Source of the DNA: Alphaproteobacteria bacterium
Lineage (GTDB): Bacteria; Pseudomonadota; Alphaproteobacteria; Caulobacterales; Aquidulcibacteraceae
NCBI GenBank assembly: GCA_027488965.1
Contig: JAIYAO010000198.1
Location: 1 to 64,000, forward strand
Length of the DNA stretch: 64,000 nucleotides
Direction: 5' to 3'
Of the stretch, positions 20,712 to 30,287 are shown piece by piece. Numbering within the stretch: position 1 is the first letter of the stretch; each line of letters opens with the position of its first letter. The notes under the pieces were generated by a model. The model saw only the letters and a list, made by a program, of their open reading frames with translations, was not told where the DNA came from and did no database searches. The position numbers and the translations under genes were made by a program.

Positions 20712-20946
20712 CCGGTTCCTTGTCTCCCTCGAACAGCTGCACCGGCGCGCCCGGCATCACCGTGGATATCGCGTGCTTGTACACCAGCTGGATCTGCCCG
20801 TCGCGCCGCAGCAGCACGCAAAAATTGTCAAACCACGTCACCACGCCCTGAAGCTTCACTCCGTTCACGAGGAAGATCGTCAGCGGCGTCTTCTGCTTGC
20901 GGACGGCGTTGAGAAACGTGTCCTGCAGGTTCTGCTTCTTGTCCAT
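20701..20946 (-). CDS. hfq: RNA chaperone Hfq
   Basis: Hexameric Sm-like protein that pairs small RNAs with mRNAs. The 81-aa product ([19 protein letters not shown]) contains Sm1 ([20 protein letters not shown]) and the Sm2 YKHAIST motif. The track start at GTG 20979 adds 11 residues not typical of the family, so ATG 20946, preceded by GAAGG, is used. Its stop lies within the hflX start region. It follows dat in the nitrogen-regulation block. Confidence 0.96.
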   Translation of the reverse strand: MDKKQNLQDTFLNAVRKQKTPLTIFLVNGVKLQGVVTWFDNFCVLLRRDGQIQLVYKHAISTVMPGAPVQLFEGDKEPGDD

Positions 20947-21045
20947 ATTCTTGGGCCCTTCGCCGGATCGGAACGCCACACAAACATTCAGCGCCCCTCA
21001 ACATACCCGAGCCCTCGTGTGCGCTGCAACACGGGCCGTGGAAAG

Positions 21046-21897
21046 CTAGCGGGCGGCGCCTTCGAAATAGGCGGCGCGCAGGGCCGTTGCGACCGGTCCC
21101 GGCGTGCCGGCGCCTATGGTTCTGCCATCGATGGCGACGATCGGGGTCAGTGCGCCTGACGCCGCCGACATGAAAGCTTCACGCGCCGCATAGGCCTCCG
21201 CCGGCGTAAACGCGCGTTCTTCCACCGCGATCTGGCGCTCGCCCGCACGCTCCATCAACACCTGGCGCGTGATGCCGGGCAGGATGTCGTGGCCGAGCGG
21301 ACGCGTTCGCAAACGGCCTTCTGCATCGACGATCCAGGCTGTGGAGGAGGCGCCTTCGGTGACGAGGCCCGCGCGATCAACGAGCCACGCTTCATAGGCC
21401 CCTGCTTCGCGCGCGGTCTGTTTGGCGAGCACGTTGGGCAGGAGCGACACGGATTTGATGTCGCAGCGTCCCCAGCGGATGTCCGGCATGGTCACCACCG
21501 CCACGCCGTCGCGCTGCCGGCGCGCGAGCGCTGCCCGGTCGATGCGGCGGGCCGTCACGATGACGGTGGGGGCCACATCGACCGGAAAGGCGTGATCACG
21601 GGGCGCAGCGCCCCGCGTGACCTGAAGATAGACAATCCCGTTCTTCAGCATGTTGCGCCGCACGGTTTCGCGCAGCACCCGCACCAGCGCGCCCCTCGCC
21701 ATCGGCATCGCGATGCCAAGCTCCGCCAGCGAACGCTCCAGCCGTGCGAAGTGCGGCTCCTCGTCAAGGAGGCGCCCGTCCAGCAGGCTCCAGACTTCAT
21801 AGACGCCATCGGCAAACTGGAAGCCGCGGTCCTCGACCCGCACGGCGCCCGCGTCCATCGGCAGGTAGGCGCCGTTCACATAGGCATAGCGGCTCAT
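21046..21897 (-). CDS. dat: D-amino-acid aminotransferase (class IV PLP enzyme)
   Basis: Fold-type IV PLP aminotransferase, predicted to interconvert D-alanine and D-glutamate for cell wall synthesis. The 283-aa product matches the Dat length. It has AYVNGAYLPMDAGAVRVEDRG at the N-terminus, the PLP lysine in RCDIKSVSLLPNVLAK, and EGASSTAWIVD. The track start is far upstream; ATG 21897 overlaps the ntrX stop by 4 bp. Its position downstream of ntrX and upstream of hfq is common in alphaproteobacteria. Branched-chain or 4-amino-4-deoxychorismate activity cannot be excluded. Confidence 0.88.
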   Translation of the reverse strand: MSRYAYVNGAYLPMDAGAVRVEDRGFQFADGVYEVWSLLDGRLLDEEPHFARLERSLAELGIAMPMARGALVRVLRETVRRNMLKNGIVYLQVTRGAAPRDHAFPVDVAPTVIVTARRIDRAALARRQRDGVAVVTMPDIRWGRCDIKSVSLLPNVLAKQTAREAGAYEAWLVDRAGLVTEGASSTAWIVDAEGRLRTRPLGHDILPGITRQVLMERAGERQIAVEERAFTPAEAYAAREAFMSAASGALTPIVAIDGRTIGAGTPGPVATALRAAYFEGAAR

Positions 21898-23288
21898 TCG
21901 ATGTCGCCGATGGCGCGGCCGGGCGCATCGACGCCGAGCGACTTGAGTTTGCGGTGTAGCGCCGAGCGCTCCATGCCGATGAAGGCGGCGGTCCGCGAGA
22001 TGTTGCCGCCGAAGCGGGTGATCTGGACGTTGAGATACTCCCGCTCGAACCGCTCGCGTGCGTCGCGCAGCGGCATGCCGATCACCTCCTGGAGGCCCTG
22101 GTGCTGGGAGAACGCCGCCGACGGCCAGGCCTCGGGCGGCAGGGCATCGACCGTGACGGGCGTGCTGGGATCGCCGCTGGCGAGGATCAGGATGCGTTCG
22201 ATGATGTTGCGCAGCTGGCGCACGTTGCCCGGCCATTCGGCCGCCTGCAGCGCCGCCATCGCGTCAGGCGCAAGGATGCGCGTCGGCAGGCCCGAACCAT
22301 CCGTGAGCCGGCGGACGAAATAGTCCGCCAGCTCGGGGATGTCCTCGCGCCGCTCCGACAGGCTTGGCACGCGCAGCGGCACCACGTTGAGCCGGTGGAA
22401 CAGGTCCTCCCGGAACTTTCCGCGCTCGATGTCCGGGCGCAGATCGCGCGAGCAGGAGGAAATCACGCGGACGTTCACCTGCACGTCGGCGGAGCCGCCG
22501 AGGCGGCGGAACCGCTGATCCACCAGCACGCGCAGGATCTTGCTTTGCGTTTCAGGCGGCATGTCGCCCACTTCATCGAGCAGCAGCGTTCCCTGATGGG
22601 CCTGTTCGAACACGCCGATCTTGCTTGGCCGTCCGTCCGGGGCTTCCTCGCCGAACAACTCGATCTCCATCCGGTCGGGCGCGATCGAGGCGGCGTTGAT
22701 CGCCACGAAGGGCCCGCCGCCGCGCGTCGAGCGCTCGTGCAGCAGGCGCGCCACGAGTTCCTTGCCGGAGCCGGAGGGGCCTGAAATCATCACGCGCGAG
22801 TTTGATTGGGCGATCCGGTCCACGGCAGAACGCAGCTGCGCCATGACGGGCGATGCGCCGACAAGGTCTGCGCCGCTCACGGAGCGGGCGCGCAAGGAGG
22901 CGTTCTCGCGCTTGAGGCGCGACGTCTCCACCGCGCGGCTCACGACCACCAGTAGCCGGTCGGCGTTGAACGGCTTCTCGATGAAGTCGTACGCGCCCTT
23001 GCGGATCGCGGCGACGGCCGTCTCGATGGTGCCGTGGCCGCTGATGACGATGACAGGCATGTCGGGATCGCTTTCCCGAAAGAGCCCGAGGAGATCGAGC
23101 CCGTCGATGCGGCTGCCCTGCAGCCAGATGTCGAGCACCACGAGCGTCGGACGCCGCCGTCGCACCGCCTCAAGCGCCTCGTCGCTGTCGCGCGCGGTGC
23201 GCACCTGGTGCCCCTCGTCCTGCAGGATTCCAGAGACCAGCTCGCGGATGTCGGCTTCGTCATCGATGACCAGAACGTCGGAACTCAT
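21894..23288 (-). CDS. ntrX: Response regulator NtrX
   Basis: Partner of the membrane kinase NtrY, controlling nitrogen, redox and envelope responses. The 464-aa product has a receiver (phospho-acceptor Asp53 in VLDIWLQ), an AAA+ domain (Walker A GPSGSGKE, Walker B GTLLLDEVGDMP, FREDLFHRLNVVPLR) and a Fis-type HTH C-terminus (RTAAFIGMERSALHRKLKSL). The GAFTGA loop that contacts sigma54 is missing (ELFGEEAPDGRPSKIGVF), so it likely acts with sigma70 or as a repressor. It lies 9 bp after ntrY and overlaps dat. Confidence 0.94.
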   Translation of the reverse strand: MSSDVLVIDDEADIRELVSGILQDEGHQVRTARDSDEALEAVRRRRPTLVVLDIWLQGSRIDGLDLLGLFRESDPDMPVIVISGHGTIETAVAAIRKGAYDFIEKPFNADRLLVVVSRAVETSRLKRENASLRARSVSGADLVGASPVMAQLRSAVDRIAQSNSRVMISGPSGSGKELVARLLHERSTRGGGPFVAINAASIAPDRMEIELFGEEAPDGRPSKIGVFEQAHQGTLLLDEVGDMPPETQSKILRVLVDQRFRRLGGSADVQVNVRVISSCSRDLRPDIERGKFREDLFHRLNVVPLRVPSLSERREDIPELADYFVRRLTDGSGLPTRILAPDAMAALQAAEWPGNVRQLRNIIERILILASGDPSTPVTVDALPPEAWPSAAFSQHQGLQEVIGMPLRDARERFEREYLNVQITRFGGNISRTAAFIGMERSALHRKLKSLGVDAPGRAIGDIE

Positions 23289-23297
23289 GGGTTTTCC

Positions 23298-25541
23298 TCA
23301 GTCGTCGCCGTTGAAAAACATGGCGGGCGAGATGCCGCGCCGGGGAAGAATGAAGCGCACCATGGCGCCCGGTCCGGGCGCAGGAGCGTCAGACAGGACG
23401 AGCGATCCGCCGTGGTCCTCGACCACGCGGCGCACGATAGCGAGCCCGAGGCCCGTGCCCTTGGTGCGTGTCGTAACGTAAGGCTCCACGAGCTTGTCGC
23501 GGTCCTTGACGGGAAAACCGACACCGTTGTCGACGATGTCGATCGTCACGGCGGTCTCGTCATGGGCGATACGCATAAGCACGCGGCCCTCCTTGGGCTC
23601 GCCTTCCTTGTTGCGGCGTGTCTGAATCGCCTCGGCGGCGTTCTTGATGACATTGGTGAAGGCCTGAGCGAGCAGGCGCCCGTCGCAGATCAACTGCACC
23701 GGCGCGGCGTCGCCTTCCACTTCGAAACGGACATCCGCAAACGAGAGGCGTTGATCCATCATCGCCTCGCGCGCCGTGGCGACGATGTCCACCGGCTCGA
23801 AACGGGGCGTCGGCATGCGGGCGAAGCCCGAGAACTCGTCGACCATCCGCCCGATGTCGGCCACCTGCCTCAGGATTGTTTCCGTGCACCGCTGGAAGGT
23901 TTCGGCGTCGGACTGGATTTCGGCGCCGAAGCGGCGTTGCAGGCGTTCGGCGGAAAGCTGGATCGGCGTCAGCGGATTCTTGATCTCGTGAGCGATGCGT
24001 CGCGCCACGTCCTTCCAGGCTTCCTGGCGTTGGGCGGCCACAAGGGTGGTCATGTCGTCGAACGTCAGCACGACGCCCGATGAGTTTCCCGCCCCGCTGA
24101 CGCGCACGCTGAGGTGCCTGGTCGATCCGTCGCGTGCGAGATCGATCCGCTTGGGGGCGATGGGCACCGCTTCGCGCGCGGCGGCGACGATCTCGGCGAA
24201 TTCCGGCGCCACTTCGTCAAGCCGGCGCCCGTCCAGAGCGTCCGCGCCCACGCCCAGAAGGTCGGCAGCGGAACTGTTGGCGGCGGTGATGCGGCCGTCG
24301 CCATCGAGGCCCACAACGCCGGCGCTGACGTTGGCCAGCACAGCCTGGATGAAGCGGCTGCGTTCTTCTGCGTCGTGGCGGGCGTTCACCAGGTCGCTGC
24401 GCTGGGTATCGAGTTGGGAAGTCATGCGGTTGAAGGCGCGGCCCAGCGCATCGACCTCGTCGCGCTCGCGTCCCACCGCCACGCGCGCGTTCAGGTCTCC
24501 CGACGCCACGCGTCGCGCCGCCTCGGCAAGCCGCCCGATGGGCTCCGAGACACGGCTCGCATTGGACAGGCCCAGCCAGACCGCCCCCAGCAGTATGAGC
24601 ACCGCCGTGGCGAGATACGCCAGCGCGAACAGGACCTGCAGGCGCGCGCGGCTTTCCTCGGTGTCGCGATAGTCGGTCACCGCCTGGTCGAAGGAACGCA
24701 GCTGGCGCAGCATGTCGGGATCGACGAAGCGCGCCACGTAGAGGTAGGCGTCGTCGTAGGCGCTCAGCCGATAGAGCGCGCGGATGAGGCCGGCGTCGCC
24801 GTAGAGGCGCATGGTCAGATCGCCGGAGGTGGCCTCGGCGAAGTCGTCGGCGGCCGGCGATGCGTAGGCCGGCGCCTCTGGCGTGCGCGCGGCGGCGAGC
24901 ACGCGGCCCTCGCCGTCGATGACATAGGCGGCGGCGAAGAACCGCTGCTCTGTCTGCGCCTCGAGGTAGGCGTTGTAAGCGGCGTTCTGGGCGGTCAGGC
25001 CCTGTTCGGCGCGGTTGAGGTCCGTGGCCATCGCCAGCACCTCGCCGCGCATGTTCTCCTGTGCCGCCTGCACGTAGTTTCGCCCCACAAGGGCGGCGTT
25101 TTCGACCACGGTTTTCACTCGGTCGGAGAACCACTCCTCGATGCCCCGGCTCATGGTGGCGCCCAGGAAGAGGGCGACGATGACCGCGGGTGTCACCGCC
25201 GCGGCGCTGAACAGCGAGACGAACCGCAGGTGCAGCCGCGCGCCGCTGTCCGGCGTCGAACGCGCCCCGGCGACCCGGACGATCCGCAGCACGAGAAGGA
25301 TGGCGAGGCCCATGCTGATGAGGAGGCTGGCCCCCAGCAGCGCCAGCACGAGGGGGCTTTCCAGCCGCAGGGGACCCGCGCCGGAGACGGCGAGGACGGT
25401 GGCGGTGACCGTCAGCACGGCGGCGACCACGAAGCCGCCCACGAATCCGATGGTGCCCAGACCCCATGGCCCGGCCTCAGTTCGTCCGGGAAGGGAAGTC
25501 GTCGTCATCGGGTCACAGGGTGCGTGGCTTTGGGGCCACAC
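23298..25541 (-). CDS. ntrY: Membrane sensor histidine kinase NtrY
   Basis: Membrane kinase that phosphorylates NtrX. The product is up to 747 aa. Three or four N-terminal TM segments (residues about 30-115) precede a periplasmic sensor region and a further TM near residue 310. HAMP (EPIGRLAEAARRVASGDL), PAS (VSAGVVGLDGDGRITAANSS), HisKA (RRIAHEIKNPLTPIQLSAERL) and HATPase (VIKNAAEAI; DNGVGFP; GTGLGLAIVRR) follow. The start is uncertain: GTG 25541 has GAGG 7 bases upstream, while ATG 25508 would give 736 aa but lacks a good ribosome site. It lies 23 bp after ntrC. Confidence 0.93.
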   Translation of the reverse strand: MWPQSHAPCDPMTTTSLPGRTEAGPWGLGTIGFVGGFVVAAVLTVTATVLAVSGAGPLRLESPLVLALLGASLLISMGLAILLVLRIVRVAGARSTPDSGARLHLRFVSLFSAAAVTPAVIVALFLGATMSRGIEEWFSDRVKTVVENAALVGRNYVQAAQENMRGEVLAMATDLNRAEQGLTAQNAAYNAYLEAQTEQRFFAAAYVIDGEGRVLAAARTPEAPAYASPAADDFAEATSGDLTMRLYGDAGLIRALYRLSAYDDAYLYVARFVDPDMLRQLRSFDQAVTDYRDTEESRARLQVLFALAYLATAVLILLGAVWLGLSNASRVSEPIGRLAEAARRVASGDLNARVAVGRERDEVDALGRAFNRMTSQLDTQRSDLVNARHDAEERSRFIQAVLANVSAGVVGLDGDGRITAANSSAADLLGVGADALDGRRLDEVAPEFAEIVAAAREAVPIAPKRIDLARDGSTRHLSVRVSGAGNSSGVVLTFDDMTTLVAAQRQEAWKDVARRIAHEIKNPLTPIQLSAERLQRRFGAEIQSDAETFQRCTETILRQVADIGRMVDEFSGFARMPTPRFEPVDIVATAREAMMDQRLSFADVRFEVEGDAAPVQLICDGRLLAQAFTNVIKNAAEAIQTRRNKEGEPKEGRVLMRIAHDETAVTIDIVDNGVGFPVKDRDKLVEPYVTTRTKGTGLGLAIVRRVVEDHGGSLVLSDAPAPGPGAMVRFILPRRGISPAMFFNGDD

Positions 25542-25564
25542 AAAAGACCCTCAGACGCCCGAGG

Positions 25565-26943
<1,379 letters not shown>

Positions 26944-26947
<4 letters not shown>

Positions 26948-28020
26948 GGCAGATGCTCCTCCGCGATCGGCAGGAGCACACGGAAAACAGTGTGGCCGGG
27001 CCGGGATTCCACGTCGATGCGCCCTTCGTGGCGGGTCACGATCTCGGCGGCGATGGCGAGGCCAAGGCCCACGCCATCCGCTTTCGTCGTGGCGAACGGC
27101 TCGAACACGCGGCCCACCATGGCGGCGGCGAGGCCGGGGCCGTTGTCCGTCACCGCGATCTCCATCTGCGGGCGCGCGAGCCCGCCGGCGTTGCGCACCC
27201 TCACGCCCGGGCGGAAACGCGTACTCAGCGTCACCATGCCTGCGGGCATGCCGCGCACGGACTCCGCGGCGTTCTTGGCGAGGTTGAGGAAGACCTGGAT
27301 CAGCTGGTCCATGTCCCCGTCCACGGCCGGCAGGGACGGATCGTAGGCCTCCACGATCGCCACGTGGGGGAAGCTGGTCGACACAACCGCCTGGGCGCGT
27401 CCCAGCGCCTCGTGGATGTTCACGCGCGCCATGCGCGGCGGAGCGAGGTCGTCGAAGGCGTCGATGCGGTCCGTGAGGCGCCGGATGCGATCGGATTCCG
27501 CGCAGATCATGTCCGTCAGTACGCGCACTTCGGCGGTGGCGTCCTTGCCGATGAGCTGCGCCGCGGCGCGAATGCCGGCCAGAGGGTTGCGGACCTCGTG
27601 CGCGAGCGTGCGCGCGATGGGCGGGGCGCTGCGCGCGGGTTGGGCGCTGCGCGAAAGGGCGCGCGGCACGAACGTGAGGACCGCGCCCGGGGGATCGTCG
27701 ACCGGGGCCGCCATGAAATCGGCCCGGCCGAGCGAGAACGTAGGTCCCTCGATCAGCATGTCCGCCTGCGAGAGGCGGATCGCCTCGTTGGCGGTCCGCC
27801 GTCCAAAGGCGGCGACGACACTTTCGGGGCCGAAGACATCGCTCAAACGGCGGCCCACAAGGCCGCCCGCCGACGCCGCAAGCAGTTCAGCCGCCGCCAC
27901 GTTGGCGAAATGAATGCGCCCAGCCACATCGACGCCGATCACCAGCACGGGAAGCGCGTCGAGCAGGGTTTGTGCGTCCCCCGCATTGCGCGCCGTGCGC
28001 AGTCGCGTGAGCGTTTCCAT
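26944..28020 (-). CDS. ntrB: Nitrogen regulation sensor kinase NtrB
   Basis: Soluble histidine kinase/phosphatase that controls NtrC in response to PII. The 358-aa product has an N-terminal PAS (VLVIGVDVAGRIHFANVAAAE), an H-box with His141 (LAHEVRNPLAGIRAAAQLI), an N-box (LIQVFLNLAKNAAESV) and G-boxes (VTDNGPGL; GVGLGLAIA). The track ORF extends too far; ATG 28020 sits on the dusB stop (ATGA). The ntrC start overlaps its end. The GlnB/GlnK partners are outside the window. Confidence 0.94.
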
Positions 28021-29030
28021 CACGCCGCCTCCAGCTGGGGTTGCGCCGCGAAGATGTCCCGGAGCGCGCGCTGTACGGTGGTCGGGCAGTCGAGGCGGCA
28101 GATGTCGGCGCGTGCGGCGCGGCGGGCCTCGGGCGCCAGCGCCAGCGCGCCCGCCTCGATCGCCCAAGCGATGTGCTTGCGCGCCACGCGCAGCCCGAGG
28201 GCGTGACCGTAGAACGACAGCGAGTCCTCGTAGAACTCCGCGAGGCTGTCGCCGATGATGGCGGCGGACGGCGCCTGCGCCTCGCCGCCGACGGCAAGGG
28301 CGCGCGCCACAGCCGCCGTGTGCCACGGCATGCCCTGCGCGCCGCGCCCGATCATCACGCCGGCAGCGCCGGAGAGGCGCAGCGCAGTACGGGCGTCGGC
28401 CGCGGAGGCGATGTCGCCGTTGGCGATGACGGGGATGCGAACGGCTTCCACGGTGGCGCGGATGGCGCCCCAGTCGGCGCGGTCCCGGAAGAACTGGCAA
28501 CGGGTGCGGCCGTGGATGACGATCATCTGTACACCCGCCGCTTCGGCGCGCGCGGCGATGGCCGGTGCGTTCAGCGCGGCGGCGTCCCAGCCGAGGCGCA
28601 TCTTCAGCGTCACCGGACGGCTGGTGGCGGCCACCGTCGCCTCGATCAGCCGCAGGGCGTGATCGGGGTCGCGCATCAGCGCCGAACCGGACAGGCCGTT
28701 GGTCACGGTTTTGGACGGGCAGCCCATGTTGATGTCGATCACGTCGGCGCCCGCCGCCTCCGCGAGCCGGGCGCCCTCGCCCATCCAGCGCGGCTCCCGG
28801 CCGGCCAACTGGATCACGAGCGGCGAAAGCAGCCCGGCGCCTGCCGTGCGGCGCACCATGTCGCGCCGGGCGCGGACCAGTTGGTCTCCGGCGACCATCT
28901 CGGACACCACGTAAGGCGCACCGAAGCGGTGCGCTTGACGGCGGAACGGAAGGTCCGTGACCCCCGCCATAGGGGCGAGCAGCACGGGCGTTTCCACGCG
29001 GAGGGAGCCGAGCTGCAAGGGGTTTAGCAT
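28020..29030 (-). CDS. dusB: tRNA-dihydrouridine synthase DusB
   Basis: FMN enzyme that reduces uridine to dihydrouridine in the tRNA D loop. The 336-aa product has PVLLAPMAGVTDLPFRR at the FMN site, the catalytic Cys in INMGCPSKTVTNG, KMRLGWD, VIHGRTRCQFF and PVIANGDIASA. ATG 29030 gives the usual N-terminus; the track ORF starts 135 codons earlier without family similarity. It is the first gene of the dusB-ntrB-ntrC-ntrY-ntrX run, the conserved alphaproteobacterial order, and is divergent from ispDF. Confidence 0.93.
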   Translation of the reverse strand: MLNPLQLGSLRVETPVLLAPMAGVTDLPFRRQAHRFGAPYVVSEMVAGDQLVRARRDMVRRTAGAGLLSPLVIQLAGREPRWMGEGARLAEAAGADVIDINMGCPSKTVTNGLSGSALMRDPDHALRLIEATVAATSRPVTLKMRLGWDAAALNAPAIAARAEAAGVQMIVIHGRTRCQFFRDRADWGAIRATVEAVRIPVIANGDIASAADARTALRLSGAAGVMIGRGAQGMPWHTAAVARALAVGGEAQAPSAAIIGDSLAEFYEDSLSFYGHALGLRVARKHIAWAIEAGALALAPEARRAARADICRLDCPTTVQRALRDIFAAQPQLEAA

Positions 29031-29130
29031 GCCACTTTGTACGGCGCCTATTTTGGTGGCGCCAGTGGCTACACCCGGACGCATTGCCTCAGTTTCCCGA
29101 CCGCGACATGAAAGCCACGGGAGACCCCGA

Positions 29131-30285
29131 GTGACCGCAGCCGCCCTCATCGTCGCCGCTGGCCGCGGCCAGCGCGCCGGCGCCGGCCTGCCCAAGCAGT
29201 TCCGCCCGTTCGCAGGCCAGCCCATGCTGCGCTGGTCTGTCGCCGCCTTCAGGGCCAGCCCGGCCATCGGCCGCATCGTGGTGGTGGCCGATCCCGCGGA
29301 CGGCGACCTCGTGCACGCCGCCCTGGACGGCCTTCCGGGTATCGAGACGATCGCCGGGGGAGCCACCCGGACCGGGTCGGTCCGCCGGGGCATGGAAGCG
29401 CTCGCCGCGGGGGCGCCGCCGGCCCACGTGCTCATTCATGATGCGGCCCGCCCCGGCGTAACCCCCGAGGTGATCCGAAACGTCCTCGAAGCGCTTGCTC
29501 ATGTGGACGCCGCGGCCCCGGCGCTGGCGGTGGCGGACGCGCTCAAGCGCGCCGGCGATGACGGGACTGTCCTTGACGATGTGCCCCGCGACGACCTGTG
29601 GCGGGTGCAGACCCCGCAGGGCTTCTCGTTCCCGCCGTTGCTCGCGGCTTACCGGGCGCTCGACGAGAGCGCCGCCTACGCCGACGACCTGGCAGTGGCC
29701 CGCGCGGCGGGGCTGGCGGCCCGCCTCGTGCCGGGCGCTGCGCGGCTGGGCAAGATCACATTTCCCGAGGACCACGCCATGATGGAACAGCTGGTCGGCG
29801 TAGGCGCAACCTGCGTGGGCGCCGGCTTCGACGCCCACCGGTTCGGCCCGGGCGACCACGTGACCCTGTGCGGCGTGCGCATACCGCACGACCACGGCCT
29901 CATAGGGCACTCGGACGCCGACGCCGGTTGGCATGCGCTGACAGACGCGTTGCTCGGGGCCATCGGCGCCGGCGACATCGGAGACCATTTCCCCCCCAGC
30001 GACCCGCAGTGGCGCGGCGCAGACTCAGGGCGCTTCCTTCGTCACGCGGCGGCGCTGGTGGCGCAGGCCGGCGGGCGCATCGTCCACGCGGATGTGACGC
30101 TCATCTGCGAACGCCCGAGAATCGGACCGCACCGTGCGGCCATGCGCGAACGCACGGCGGAGGTGCTCGGGCTTCCGCTCGCGCGCGCCAGCGTCAAGGC
30201 GACCACCACCGAGCGCATGGGTTTCACAGGCCGCGAGGAAGGCCTCGCCGCGCAGGCCACGGCCACGGTCCTGATGCCGGGTTGA
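29131..30285 (+). CDS. ispDF: Bifunctional MEP cytidylyltransferase / MEcPP synthase IspDF
   Basis: Carries out steps 3 and 5 of the non-mevalonate isoprenoid pathway. The 384-aa fusion has IspD first (residues about 1-225: AALIVAAGRGQRAG, LPKQFRPF, HDAARPGVTPEVI). IspF follows (about 226-384: GFDAHRFGPGDHVTLCG, GHSDADAGWHALTDALLG and DIGDHFPPSDPQWRGADS, with the zinc ligands). The GTG start at 29131 has GGAG about 8 bases upstream. The upstream ATG at 29108 is out of frame and ends after eight codons on this GTG. Fused ispDF is typical of alphaproteobacteria. Confidence 0.95.
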   Translation: MTAAALIVAAGRGQRAGAGLPKQFRPFAGQPMLRWSVAAFRASPAIGRIVVVADPADGDLVHAALDGLPGIETIAGGATRTGSVRRGMEALAAGAPPAHVLIHDAARPGVTPEVIRNVLEALAHVDAAAPALAVADALKRAGDDGTVLDDVPRDDLWRVQTPQGFSFPPLLAAYRALDESAAYADDLAVARAAGLAARLVPGAARLGKITFPEDHAMMEQLVGVGATCVGAGFDAHRFGPGDHVTLCGVRIPHDHGLIGHSDADAGWHALTDALLGAIGAGDIGDHFPPSDPQWRGADSGRFLRHAAALVAQAGGRIVHADVTLICERPRIGPHRAAMRERTAEVLGLPLARASVKATTTERMGFTGREEGLAAQATATVLMPG

Positions 30286-30287
30286 GC